Shown piece after piece: positions 1 through 7,623 of a DNA stretch of 64,000 nt. Each line of letters starts with the position of its first letter. Within the stretch, counting starts at the first letter, position 1. The position numbers and the translations under genes were made by a program. The notes below the pieces were generated by a model. The model was not told the origin of the DNA. It was given only the letters and a program-made list of their open reading frames with translations, and ran no database searches. The stretch covers positions 2,170,001-2,234,000 of the forward strand of contig NZ_CP045702.1 in assembly GCF_014216315.1 (NCBI RefSeq). The letters run 5' to 3'. The DNA comes from Streptomyces finlayi. GTDB taxonomy: Bacteria; Actinomycetota; Actinomycetes; Streptomycetales; Streptomycetaceae.

Positions 1-1329
1 CCCGTCCTCGAAGACGGGACTGTCGGCCTTCAGATCGATGATCGCGGTACGGGCGGTCGACTTCTTGGACTCGCCCACCCCGCCGCCACCGAGGATCATC
101 ACCTTCTGGTCCTGGGCCGGGGCCAGCATCAGGGAGGCCGCGGTCTCGGTCTCCTCGGTGTCCGTCAGCCCCTGGACCTCGGTGAAGGTGTTCGTCTTCA
201 GGTCCCACACTCCCGGGGCCCGGCCCTTGTCCGCGGGCCCGTACCCGGCGTTGGCGCCCGGGTAGAAGAGCTTGCCGCCCTTGGTCAGGAAGAGCGCGGG
301 GTACGTCGGGAAGTAGTGGAAGGGCCCCTTGGACCACTTCTTCGTCCTCGGGTCGTAGATCTCGTTGTCGCCGGGCAGGATCGCCCCCACGTCGTCGAGG
401 CCGGAAACGGCGAGCACCTTGCCGTCCTCCAGGCCGACGAGCGTCGGATACCAGCGGGCCTCCTTCATCGGGTCGACGCGGATGTACTTCTCGGCCGTCG
501 GATCGAATTCGTACGCCGCCCTGATCCCCTGGAAGTCCTGCTTGTCCATGGTGATCTTCTCGGCGAGGCCGTACGAGTTGCCGGCGGCCTTGCCCTTGAG
601 GCCCTCGATCTCGTACTGGGCGGCCTCGGTGGTCACCGCCTGCGGTCCGTCCTTCAGCGACTCCACGAAGACCCGCGCCTCCGAGGCGGTCACCTTGGTC
701 TTCCAGGGCTTCATCTGGCCGCTCTTGAAGTAGTCGACCTCGAACTCCCGCTTGGCCTTGGGCACCGTCACGTCGAACTGCGAGACGTACTCGACACCGG
801 ACGGCGAACGGAAGACGGTGCCCTTCCTGAGCGTGAGCGGCTTGTCGGGGTTCTCGTTCTTCACCCGCATCCCGCCGCCGGCCCGCTTCACCTTGTCGTC
901 GAGGACCTCGTAGCGGGCGGTGCCGCCCGCGATCAGCAGCCGGCCGTCCGGGAGCGCCGCGTGGCCGCCGCAGAAGAAGTCCTCCGGCGTGGCGATCTTC
1001 TTGAAGACGTTCGTCCTCGGGTCCCACAGGATCGTGTCGAACGTGCCCTCGTCGAAGCTCTTCTCGTCATTGCCCGAGCCCGCGACGATGAGCACCTTGC
1101 CGGTGTGCAGCAGAGCCGCGTGAATGGCGTTCGTGCGGTACTCGTCCGGGATGTTCACCTGGTCCCAGGAGCCGTACCGGGCCTTGTAGGCGGGCTGGTC
1201 GATCTTGTAGGCGTGGTAGCGGTCCTCGGCGAAGGAAAGCGCGGCCGGGGCGTTGAGCCCGGCGAGCAGCACGATGGCACCGCCGCCCAGCAGCGTCTTC
1301 CTCATCCGTTTCGTGGGCGTGTACGCCAT
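1..1329 (-). CDS. glxA: GlxA-type radical copper oxidase (partial, cut by left edge)
   Basis: This is the N-terminal 443 codons of a galactose-oxidase/glyoxal-oxidase-like mononuclear copper oxidase; the C-terminus lies beyond the window. The protein starts MAYTPTKRMRKT, followed by a hydrophobic signal or anchor (about residues 12-34), then kelch-type beta-propeller repeats. Cys120 in the motif DFFCGGH is where the family's cysteine of the Cys-Tyr cofactor sits, and an RWYPT motif at about residues 292-296 supplies the expected tyrosine. The copper His ligands would be off the edge. The ATG follows the cslA stop by 2 nt, with GGAGGG inside the end of cslA, so the two are co-translated. In streptomycetes GlxA acts with CslA in making a glycan at hyphal tips; that role is taken from the family. 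Confidence 0.93.
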   Translation of the reverse strand, partial: MAYTPTKRMRKTLLGGGAIVLLAGLNAPAALSFAEDRYHAYKIDQPAYKARYGSWDQVNIPDEYRTNAIHAALLHTGKVLIVAGSGNDEKSFDEGTFDTILWDPRTNVFKKIATPEDFFCGGHAALPDGRLLIAGGTARYEVLDDKVKRAGGGMRVKNENPDKPLTLRKGTVFRSPSGVEYVSQFDVTVPKAKREFEVDYFKSGQMKPWKTKVTASEARVFVESLKDGPQAVTTEAAQYEIEGLKGKAAGNSYGLAEKITMDKQDFQGIRAAYEFDPTAEKYIRVDPMKEARWYPTLVGLEDGKVLAVSGLDDVGAILPGDNEIYDPRTKKWSKGPFHYFPTYPALFLTKGGKLFYPGANAGYGPADKGRAPGVWDLKTNTFTEVQGLTDTEETETAASLMLAPAQDQKVMILGGGGVGESKKSTARTAIIDLKADSPVFEDG

Positions 1330-1331
1330 CC

Positions 1332-3161
1332 TCAGTTCCCTCCTGCGGTCGTGGTGGTGGTCGTGGCGGCGGCCGACGCCGAGGGCGCCGGTGACGCGGT
1401 GGCCGTCGTGGTCGTGGTGGTCGTGGTGGTGACGTAGGCGGACTCCGGCGGCTTCATCGGTACGGACACGACGCCGCGGGGCCGGCTACGGCGTTCCTGC
1501 CAGGTGGTCCACGACCAGACCACGACCGGTGACACGGAGATGGCGAGGGCGAGCACCGCCCAGGTGCGCATCGCCACGTGCGTGTGGCCCAGCTGCACGG
1601 AGGCGATGAGCGAGCTCAGCAGCACGACGGCCCAGAAGAGATGGATACGGAACGTGAGGAGCCGGTCGGGGCTGGCCTCGCCGCCCTTGGGGGTGACGAC
1701 GAACCGGCCGTCGGTGCGCAGCACCGCCGAGCCGAGCGACTTCAGATAGATCGGCGCGGACAGCGCGGACATCGCCATGCCCGCCAGGCCGCCCGATCCC
1801 TCGGGTTCGTGCGGGGAGACGTTGTGGCGCCGGTTCCAGAGGTAGAGCCCGATCTGGAGGGCCGCGGCGTCGCTGTACAGCATCAGCCAGATCGAGGCCG
1901 CGACCTGGGTGCCGGAGGCCCCGAGCCAGAGGAACAGCACACAGCTCAGGACACCGAGCAGCCAGTTCACCGCGGTCATCGGGTAGTAGACGAGCATCAG
2001 CGTGTAGCTGAGGAGCCGGCCGGGCGGGACCCGGAACAGCGCCTTGCCGTACTGCCTGAACAGCGTCTCGTACGTCCCCCTCGACCAGCGGAGCTGCTGG
2101 GTGAAGAAGTCCGTCCAGGAGGCCGGTCCCTCGCCGACGGCCAGCACGTCCGGCGTGTAGACCGAGCGCCAGAACTTCCCGGTCAGCGGGTTGCGGCGGC
2201 GGTGGATCTCGAAGCCGGTCGCCATGTCCTCGGTGATCGAGTCGTACAGGCCGCCGACCTGGCGCAGTGCGGCGATGCGTACGACGTTGTTGGTTCCGAC
2301 GAACATCGGGGCGCCGTAGCGGTTGCCCGCGCGCTGGATCAGCGCGTGGAAGAGGAACTGCTGGGACTCGGCGGCCTTGGTGACCGCCGAGTCGTAGTTC
2401 CCGTAGACCTGCGGTCCGACGACGAAGGCGATGTCGGGGTCCCGGAAGTAGCCCGTCATCCGCTCCAGGAAGTTGGGCATCGGCACATGGTCGGTGTCGA
2501 CGGAGGCGAAGAAGTCGTAGCCGTCCCCGTGCATGGCGAGCCAGGCGTTGTAGTTGCCGTGCTTCGTCCGTGCCTTGTGGACGCCCTTCTTGCGGTTCCA
2601 CTCGGGCACCCCGTTGCGGGTGAAGTGGTGCACGCCCAGTTCGGCGCAGAGCATCCGGGCCGCCGGGTCGTCGCCCTCGTCGAGCAGCCAGATGTCCAGC
2701 GGCCCGTCGTGGTGCATCCGCACGGCGCCCTGGAGCGTGGCCCTCACCATCGAGAGGGGTTCCTTGCCCGGCACGTACGTGGTGAGGAACGCGACCCTTG
2801 TACCGGGCTCCGGCCTGACGGGGACCGGGTCCCGGGCCACCAGTGTGGCGTGCGCCACCGAGACGACGTTGACCAGCATGAACAGCTCGATCAGGCCGAT
2901 CGAGGTGAGCATCACCGCGTCGGCCCACACGAGCCAGCTCTCACCGTTCTCGCGCTCGGTCCAGTGCGTCGGCCAGACCAGGTACAGGAGCAGGGCGCCG
3001 GTGAGCACCGGGGCCAGCGTCATCAGGAGGACGGCTCTTATTCGGTGCTTCTCCGTCGACAGCAGACTCCGGTACCGCACCCGGTAGCCCGCCGCGTCCG
3101 GCTCCGTGAGCGGACCCGCGAGCCGGCTGTGGGTGTCGTAGTCGTAGCCCTCCGACCGCAC
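1332..3161 (-). CDS. cslA: CslA cellulose-synthase-like glycosyltransferase
   Basis: A 609-residue membrane glycosyltransferase of family 2 that polymerises a beta-glucan-like chain at the hyphal tip. The sequence shows two N-terminal membrane segments, a cytoplasmic GT2 domain with DTDHVP, TEDMATG and QQLRWSRG (the D,D,TED,QxxRW signature), then several more membrane segments. The C-terminus is a low-complexity tail with a run of nine Thr and a second run of six. I chose the GTG at 3161 because TTGGAGGCACG lies just before it; an in-frame ATG 39 nt further upstream (3200) has no ribosome-binding site. It is followed by glxA with a 2-nt gap. Upstream lies the 3' half of the interrupted thiamine-binding-protein gene. 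Confidence 0.93.
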   Translation of the reverse strand: MRSEGYDYDTHSRLAGPLTEPDAAGYRVRYRSLLSTEKHRIRAVLLMTLAPVLTGALLLYLVWPTHWTERENGESWLVWADAVMLTSIGLIELFMLVNVVSVAHATLVARDPVPVRPEPGTRVAFLTTYVPGKEPLSMVRATLQGAVRMHHDGPLDIWLLDEGDDPAARMLCAELGVHHFTRNGVPEWNRKKGVHKARTKHGNYNAWLAMHGDGYDFFASVDTDHVPMPNFLERMTGYFRDPDIAFVVGPQVYGNYDSAVTKAAESQQFLFHALIQRAGNRYGAPMFVGTNNVVRIAALRQVGGLYDSITEDMATGFEIHRRRNPLTGKFWRSVYTPDVLAVGEGPASWTDFFTQQLRWSRGTYETLFRQYGKALFRVPPGRLLSYTLMLVYYPMTAVNWLLGVLSCVLFLWLGASGTQVAASIWLMLYSDAAALQIGLYLWNRRHNVSPHEPEGSGGLAGMAMSALSAPIYLKSLGSAVLRTDGRFVVTPKGGEASPDRLLTFRIHLFWAVVLLSSLIASVQLGHTHVAMRTWAVLALAISVSPVVVWSWTTWQERRSRPRGVVSVPMKPPESAYVTTTTTTTTTATASPAPSASAAATTTTTTAGGN

Positions 3162-3270
3162 CGTGCCTCCAAGTGTCGAACGGGTTGGTAGTCCCCACAT
3201 GAAGGGACGCGCAACGGCGTGTCGACTCGGCAGGTCCGAGTGAGGGGTTTTGGAATCGGAACGCGAGAGA

Positions 3271-3295
3271 CCCCCGGCCGTATGACGGCGGGGGC
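3271..3295 (-). terminator. Hairpin after the thiamine-binding-protein 3' half
   Basis: The inverted repeat CCCCCGGCCGT / ACGGCGGGGG has a three-base loop and one bulged G. It lies 40 bp downstream of the stop at 3336 and about 110 bp before the cslA start. It probably separates the two transcripts. There is no clear U-tract, which is usual for Streptomyces. Confidence 0.5.
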
Positions 3296-3335
3296 CTATC
3301 GGGTGAACGCGGAGGTGTGCGACGCGGACGGGGCG

Positions 3336-3536
3336 TCAGCCCGCCAGATGCCGTTCCACCGTCTCGACCTTGGACGTCAGACCGTCGGTGACGCCCGGAC
3401 GGATGTCGGCCTTCAGTACCAGGGAGACGCGTCCGGCGCGTGCCTCGACCGCGGCGACGGCCCGCTTGAGGACGTCCATGACCTCGTCCCACTCACCTTC
3501 GATAGCAAAGCTTGGAGTACATAAAATCGGCTTCAC
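3336..3536 (-). pseudogene. 3' half of interrupted thiamine-binding (MTH1187/YkoF-like) protein gene
   Basis: From EGEWDEVMDV to the end VETVERHLAG this is the C-terminal half of a small MTH1187-family thiamine-binding protein. Its N-terminal half is found in frame at 5686-5838, on the other side of the integrase element. Joining them at the shared 13-bp core restores one open frame of about 96 codons. Codons upstream of the core (starting GTG, MKPILCTPSFAI) belong to the inserted element, not to the host gene. The GTG at 3536 stands 3 nt after the stop of the preceding 66-codon element gene, so a hybrid 66-residue product could be made by coupling. It would lack half of the fold and is probably inactive. 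Confidence 0.85.
3490..3502. repeat. Attachment-site core, left junction
   Basis: CACTCACCTTCGA is repeated exactly at 5699-5711. It lies inside the coding sequence of the thiamine-binding protein (codons for V-E-G-E-W on the minus strand). On the element side the hexamer GAGTAC sits 12 bp from the core (3515-3520). It mirrors GTACTC, 11 bp from the other copy of the core, which gives the predicted attP the two-armed symmetry expected for a serine integrase. Confidence 0.85.
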
Positions 3537-3539
3537 CCC

Positions 3540-3740
3540 CTACGGAGCACGCTTCACGCCGTCGAGCGGGACCGTCCACTCACGACCCCCACCCTCGGGC
3601 CACACAAACGCCGTCGGCCGCTTCCTGCGCTCCCCCGGTGGGTCCGACGGGTCCTCGTAGTCCCGGATCACATCGCGCAGGATGCCGATCCTCCCCGCAC
3701 CGTCCTCGACCCGGTGGCCTATGTCCTCACTCGTGACCAT
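3540..3740 (-). CDS. Hypothetical protein of the integrated element, 66 aa
   Basis: This codes for a small soluble protein, MVTSEDIGHRVEDG..., with the conserved-looking segment RRKRPTAFVWPEGGG near its end. I recognise it as the type of short ORF often seen in pairs in Streptomyces integrative elements, but no function can be given. Its start overlaps the end of the preceding gene by 14 bp, so translation is probably coupled. Its stop (TAG, 3540-3542) is 3 nt before a GTG that opens the frame running across the attachment core. Confidence 0.6.
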   Translation of the reverse strand: MVTSEDIGHRVEDGAGRIGILRDVIRDYEDPSDPPGERRKRPTAFVWPEGGGREWTVPLDGVKRAP

Positions 3741-3927
3741 CGGGGTGCGTCCGCATCAAGATGTTGGCGTCCGTCACAGTCGTCCAGTCCCCGCCAGCGC
3801 GCGCACGGGTCCGGACGTTGGCCAGCTCTGCGCAACCGGCGCAACCGGCGACGGGTGTCGGCTCCAGCTCTCCGGACCGATCCGGGAGGTCAACCGGAGC
3901 GCTGGGATACGTTCTTGGCTCGGTCAT
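3727..3927 (-). CDS. Hypothetical CxxC protein of the integrated element, 66 aa
   Basis: The protein begins MTEPRTYPSAPVD and carries GCAGCAEL, a CxxC pair, in its middle, followed by an Arg/Asp-rich stretch. GGAGG stands 9 nt before the ATG at 3927, which decides the start over longer in-frame options. It is the first gene of a two-gene cassette with the overlapping 66-codon ORF downstream. The pair is typical element cargo, and its function is unknown. In the integrated state it lies 281 bp downstream of the integrase stop. In a circle it would lie upstream of the integrase. Confidence 0.65.
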   Translation of the reverse strand: MTEPRTYPSAPVDLPDRSGELEPTPVAGCAGCAELANVRTRARAGGDWTTVTDANILMRTHPDGHE

Positions 3928-4208
3928 GGGGCGATCCTCCGGCTGGTCGCTGGGACGGGGGAAAACAGGCACATCGTTCCAGACGCCCGAACCAGCACCC
4001 ATCCGCCTTGACCAAAGACATAGGGGCACCCCCCCCCCGAACGTCGTTCCACCATTCCCCCGACGAAACCCCGCCCGAAGTGCGACATCACCTCGACCCT
4101 AGGCGCAGCCACCGACAACGCCGCCAGAGGTCCCCGCGCCCCCTGGGGCACCGAACGGCCCGCCACCGGGGCAATCCCAGTAACGGGCCGCGAACGGCGC
4201 TCAGGCGC

Positions 4209-5681
4209 TTACAGCAAGCTCTCTTGCCGCGCAATGTCGTCCAAGACATCCTGCCGAATCTCGTCGTGCTCTTCCTCCGACATAACGCGCCGGCGGGGCA
4301 ACTCCTCAGTCTCAGCGGCAGCAATAGCAGCAAGCTCAGCGGCCTCAGGATCGGTTGGACCCCACGCGATTTCAAGGCGCTCCGCCCGTTGCTTGGGGTG
4401 CAGCGTCACCGTGAGGTGCATTGCTTCAAGCAACCGGCTCTTACCTGCGTCGTCCAGCGCCGCCCACGCCTCGCCCATAGTGCGACCCGTCGGTGTGGCC
4501 ACCTCGCGAACTTCGGGGTCATGTGCGGCCAACAGCGCGGCATATGCGGCTTCGAGCTTCGCGCTCATCTCTTCGTACGTGCCCATCATCAGCGGTCCGG
4601 CCGTCGCCATCTGGGCACCGATGCGTGCAGCTTGCTCCTGGGCTTCGATCATTTCCGCCGAAAGGTCGTTGCCGCCTTCAAGGTGGACGTTGACTTCGTT
4701 GAAACATCCCCACACCTTGAGGAATTCATCCTCAACCCGCCGGTCAAGGGTCTCTGCGTAGACAGTGACGTGACCTGCCTTGCACCTGTAGAGCCGCACC
4801 CCCTTGTCGCTGGTGCCTCCGTTCAACCGGCCGTCACAGCGGTGACAAAACGCCATCCCAGCGCATAGGGGCGCTGCCTGACGGGGAGCACGGTCAGCGC
4901 CGGTCGCAAGGTCAAGCATCCGTTGGCGGACGGCCATCAGTTCAGCGGCAGACAGGATCGGTTCGGCAAACTCGACCGGGGTCACCCCGTCGGCGGCCAT
5001 GACCAACTTCCCCTTATGGGCGCGCTGCCCCCGGAACGTCGGCGACTTGAGCATCCGCCGCCATTGGGGTTCGCTCAAGCCAGTCGTACGCGCTGTCCCG
5101 GCGACGGTACCCCCGTCGATCAACTCCCTTACCGCTGAGCGAACTTGAGCGGCTTGGGCGTCGTCGATCTCAAGGTATGCGGCACCGTCCCGGCGGACCG
5201 TCTTGTACCCGAACGGTGCACGTCCGGCACCCCAGCGCCCCAAGCTCCGCCGGGTCTCGTGCCCTTCGCTGATTCGGGCGGAAATCATCCCCCGTTCCCA
5301 CTCCGCGAGCGAAGCAAGAACGGTGGCGACCATGCGACCCGTCGGCGTGAGCGTGTTCACTGTGTTGTCGGTCGTGGCAAGCCGTATACCCGCCGCCTCA
5401 GCCCACGCCACGAGCCGAAGGAACTCCGAGACCGATCGGGCGAAGCGATCCAGCTTCCACGTGATCACCACGTCAGGGCGGGCCGCCATGAGCGCACGGA
5501 GCCCAGGGCGTTCCTCAATGGGCTTCGCGCCGCTGACGTTGTTGTCCACGTACTCGACAGCGTCAGCGGGGTCGTGATCGTTGGCGGTCAGCCATCGACG
5601 GCAGGCAGCGCGCTGGGTGTCGAGTGAGGCACTGTCGTCAGCTTCGCGGGACAACCGTAGGTAGATCGCTACTGAGGTCAT
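4209..5681 (-). CDS. int: Large serine recombinase (integrase)
   Basis: A 490-residue site-specific recombinase. Residues 4-150 form the resolvase-type catalytic domain with YLRLSRE (nucleophile Ser11), LDRFARS and the AEWERGMIS helix. About 165-275 is the recombinase DNA-binding domain. About 300-350 is a zinc-ribbon with CAG...CHRC...YRCKAGH, followed by a coiled-coil region. It is shorter than phiC31-type integrases (about 600) but complete. The start ATG is immediately next to the attP arm GAGTAC. No good ribosome-binding site is close; instead the truncated host frame stops at 5686, 4 nt upstream, so translation is probably coupled to it. Transcription in the integrated state must come from the host promoter upstream of the DUF3817 gene. 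Confidence 0.93.
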   Translation of the reverse strand: MTSVAIYLRLSREADDSASLDTQRAACRRWLTANDHDPADAVEYVDNNVSGAKPIEERPGLRALMAARPDVVITWKLDRFARSVSEFLRLVAWAEAAGIRLATTDNTVNTLTPTGRMVATVLASLAEWERGMISARISEGHETRRSLGRWGAGRAPFGYKTVRRDGAAYLEIDDAQAAQVRSAVRELIDGGTVAGTARTTGLSEPQWRRMLKSPTFRGQRAHKGKLVMAADGVTPVEFAEPILSAAELMAVRQRMLDLATGADRAPRQAAPLCAGMAFCHRCDGRLNGGTSDKGVRLYRCKAGHVTVYAETLDRRVEDEFLKVWGCFNEVNVHLEGGNDLSAEMIEAQEQAARIGAQMATAGPLMMGTYEEMSAKLEAAYAALLAAHDPEVREVATPTGRTMGEAWAALDDAGKSRLLEAMHLTVTLHPKQRAERLEIAWGPTDPEAAELAAIAAAETEELPRRRVMSEEEHDEIRQDVLDDIARQESLL

Positions 5682-5685
5682 GTAC

Positions 5686-5838
5686 TCAAAGGTACGCGCA
5701 CTCACCTTCGACGGAGGTGAACATCGCGTCGGTGCGGTTGGGCAGTCCGGACTCGCGGACCACGCGGACCGCGTCGGCGACGTACTCACCGACGTCCTCG
5801 CCGACACCGAGCGGGGAGACCGAGAAGGCGACGATCAC
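5686..5838 (-). pseudogene. 5' half of interrupted thiamine-binding (MTH1187/YkoF-like) protein gene
   Basis: The frame opens with GTG (MIVAFSVSPLG) and runs to TSVEGE at the attachment core, then reads four element codons (CAYL) and stops. The family normally has about 95-100 residues and binds thiamine or related pyrimidines. The missing part is at 3336-3500. The GTG overlaps the stop of the DUF3817 gene by 4 nt (GTGA), so the two formed an operon. The 50-residue product lacks half of the ferredoxin-like fold. Confidence 0.87.
5699..5711. repeat. Attachment-site core, right junction
   Basis: This is the second exact copy of CACTCACCTTCGA (first at 3490-3502). The element side has GTACTC at 5682-5687, mirroring the arm at the left junction. 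The host side continues into the thiamine-binding-protein 5' half. Crossover within the core leaves the reading frame unchanged on both sides. Confidence 0.85.
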
Positions 5839-6182
5839 GCGACGACGCCTTCGCGGCGGGCCCGGCCGGCGATGACGCCGTCGGACTCGTACCGCTTGAT
5901 GAGCTTGTCGCCGTACAGCCCGCCGAAGGGCAGGATCGACAGCACGAAGAACAGCGCGACGCGCTTCAGCGGCCACTTGGCCTTGACCCACACGTCCAGC
6001 AGGAACACGGCGTAGATCACGAAGAGAGCGCCGTGCAGGACGCCGAGCGGCATCATCAGGAAGTCGATGTCCGAGACGCGGCTGAGGATCGAGCCGAAGA
6101 GGATCAGCGCCGGGAAGGAGAGCGCCTCGGGAACCGAGATGAGGCGCAGCCGGTGCAGGGCGGAAGCGGTCTTGATGTCCAC
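5835..6182 (-). CDS. DUF3817 integral membrane protein
   Basis: A 115-residue protein with about three membrane segments (ALSFPALILFGSILSRV, MMPLGVLHGALFVIYAVFL, VALFFVLSILPFGGL) and the closing motif GGLYGDKLIKRYE typical of the DUF3817/TIGR03954 family. No biochemical role is established. I chose the GTG at 6182, preceded by GAAGG 7 nt upstream. It overlaps the thiamine-binding-protein gene by 4 nt and its promoter is the only visible one that can transcribe the integrated integrase gene. Confidence 0.85.
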   Translation of the reverse strand: MDIKTASALHRLRLISVPEALSFPALILFGSILSRVSDIDFLMMPLGVLHGALFVIYAVFLLDVWVKAKWPLKRVALFFVLSILPFGGLYGDKLIKRYESDGVIAGRARREGVVA

Positions 6183-6334
6183 GGGGGCACCTTCGGTGGG
6201 AGGACGGTGACGGCTTGTGAACGCAGGCACAAGCGCCCCCCATTGTGGCACCGGCACCGGCCTGCCCGGGGAGCGGGGTGGCCGTAGCGCCCGGGGCCCT
6301 GTCCGCTGCGCCCCACTCCGGTTACCGTCTACGC

Positions 6335-6973
6335 GTGGCAATGTTCCGGCTCCAAGGCGGCAAGACGCTCGCCGTCGACCTCACGGGCGACGGCGTCAAG
6401 GCGAAGAACGGCTCGATGGTCGCGTACGACGGCCGGATGGCCTTCAAGAAGATGTCCGGCGGGGGTGAGGGCATCCGAGGCATGGTGACCCGCCGGCTGA
6501 CCGGCGAGCAGATGACGATGATGGAGGTGACGGGGCAGGGGACCTGTTACTTCGCCGACCGGGCGAGCGAGATCAACCTGGTCACACTGCGGGGCGACAA
6601 GCTGTACGTAGAGGCGAGCAATCTGCTGGCCACCGACGCCGGGCTGCGCACCGGCACCACCTTCACCGGACTGCGCGGCGGGGCGGGCGGCAACGGTCTG
6701 TTCACCACGACCGTCGAGGGCACCGGCCAGGCGGCGATCATGTCGGACGGCACGGCGGTGGTGCTGCGGGTGACGACCCGGTACCCGCTGAGCGTCGACC
6801 CAGGCGCCTACATCGCCCACCAGGGCAACCTCCAGCAGCACTTCCAGTCCGGGGTGAACTTCCGCACGCTCATGGGCGAGGGGTCCGGCGAGTCGTTCCA
6901 GATCCGCTTCGAGGGCGAGGGCCTGGTCTACGTGCAGCCCAGCGAACGCAACACCCTCGGGGGCGACGTCTGA
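6335..6973 (+). CDS. AIM24-family protein, copy 1
   Basis: A 212-residue protein of the AIM24/TIGR00266 family (beta-roll proteins related to tryptophan-RNA-binding attenuator folds; the bacterial role is unclear). Typical segments are MVAYDGRMAFKK, GQGTCYFAD, NGLFTTTVEGTGQ and the C-terminal GEGLVYVQ. TACCGT at 6323-6328 is 6 nt before GTG 6335, which suggests a leaderless transcript starting there; ATG 6341 is the alternative. It is followed by two paralogues with overlapping start and stop codons. Confidence 0.85.
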   Translation: MAMFRLQGGKTLAVDLTGDGVKAKNGSMVAYDGRMAFKKMSGGGEGIRGMVTRRLTGEQMTMMEVTGQGTCYFADRASEINLVTLRGDKLYVEASNLLATDAGLRTGTTFTGLRGGAGGNGLFTTTVEGTGQAAIMSDGTAVVLRVTTRYPLSVDPGAYIAHQGNLQQHFQSGVNFRTLMGEGSGESFQIRFEGEGLVYVQPSERNTLGGDV

Positions 6974-7623
6974 TGCCGTTCCGCGAGATCAATTCGAAGA
7001 TGGTCGAGGCCACGGTGGTCCCGGGCCAGAAGATGTACAGCCAGCGGGGGGCGATGCTCGCCTACCGCGGCGACGTCTCGTTCACCCCGAACCTCCAGGG
7101 CGGACAGGGCGGCCTCGCCTCGATGATCGGGCGCCGGGTGGCCGGCGAGGCGACCCCGCTGATGACGGTCGAGGGCAGCGGCACGGTGTTGTTCGGCCAC
7201 GGCGGCCACCACATCCAGGTGATCGCCCTGGCCGGCGACACCCTCTACGTGGAGGCGGACCGGCTGCTCGCGTTCGACGGGACCCTCCAGCAGAGCACGA
7301 TGTTCATGGGCTCGCAGGGCGGGGTCATGGGCATGGTGCGCGGCCAGGTGACCGGGCAGGGTCTGTTCACCACGAGCCTCAAGGGTCACGGCTCCGTCGC
7401 GGTGATGGCCCACGGCGGGGTGATCGAGCTGCCGATCACCCCGGGCCGTGAGGTGCATGTGGACCCGCAGGCGTACGTCGCCCACCACGGCGACGTACGC
7501 AACAAGCTCTCCACGGCGCTGGGCTGGCGGGACATGGTGGGGCGCGGCTCCGGCGAGGCGTTCCAGCTGGAGCTCAGCGGCAGCGGTGCGGTGTACGTCC
7601 AGGCGTCGGAGGAGAAGCTGTGA
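6973..7623 (+). CDS. AIM24-family protein, copy 2
   Basis: A 216-residue paralogue of the preceding gene, with AMLAYRGDVSF, GQGLFTTSLKGHG and a C-terminal GSGAVYVQASEEKL. Its ATG overlaps the previous stop (TGATG), and its stop overlaps the next GTG, so the three copies are translated from one message. The three proteins may form a mixed oligomer. That is inference from the coupling, not seen directly. Confidence 0.85.
   Translation: MPFREINSKMVEATVVPGQKMYSQRGAMLAYRGDVSFTPNLQGGQGGLASMIGRRVAGEATPLMTVEGSGTVLFGHGGHHIQVIALAGDTLYVEADRLLAFDGTLQQSTMFMGSQGGVMGMVRGQVTGQGLFTTSLKGHGSVAVMAHGGVIELPITPGREVHVDPQAYVAHHGDVRNKLSTALGWRDMVGRGSGEAFQLELSGSGAVYVQASEEKL

Larger units (their letters stand above)
3490..5711 (-). 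mobile_element. Small serine-integrase element inserted in a thiamine-binding-protein gene
   Basis: The element spans about 2.2 kb from core to core. It contains only a large serine recombinase (4209-5681), a two-gene cassette of unknown function (3540-3740 and 3727-3927) and intergenic sequence. No excisionase, replication, transfer or phage structural gene is visible. Its base use is visibly less GC-rich than the flanks. The two halves of one host gene flank it in the same orientation and in the same frame relative to the core, which fixes the ends. It could be a minimal integrative element or what is left of a larger one. Confidence 0.88.

Noticed and set aside
3336..3536. A free-standing 66-aa gene
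   Set aside because: From the core onward it is the C-terminal half of the thiamine-binding protein. Its first 12 codons come from the element.
4029..4038. Run of ten C in the integrated element, as a phase-variation switch
   Set aside because: It lies outside the likely coding start (3927) and not between recognisable promoter boxes, so no switching role can be argued.
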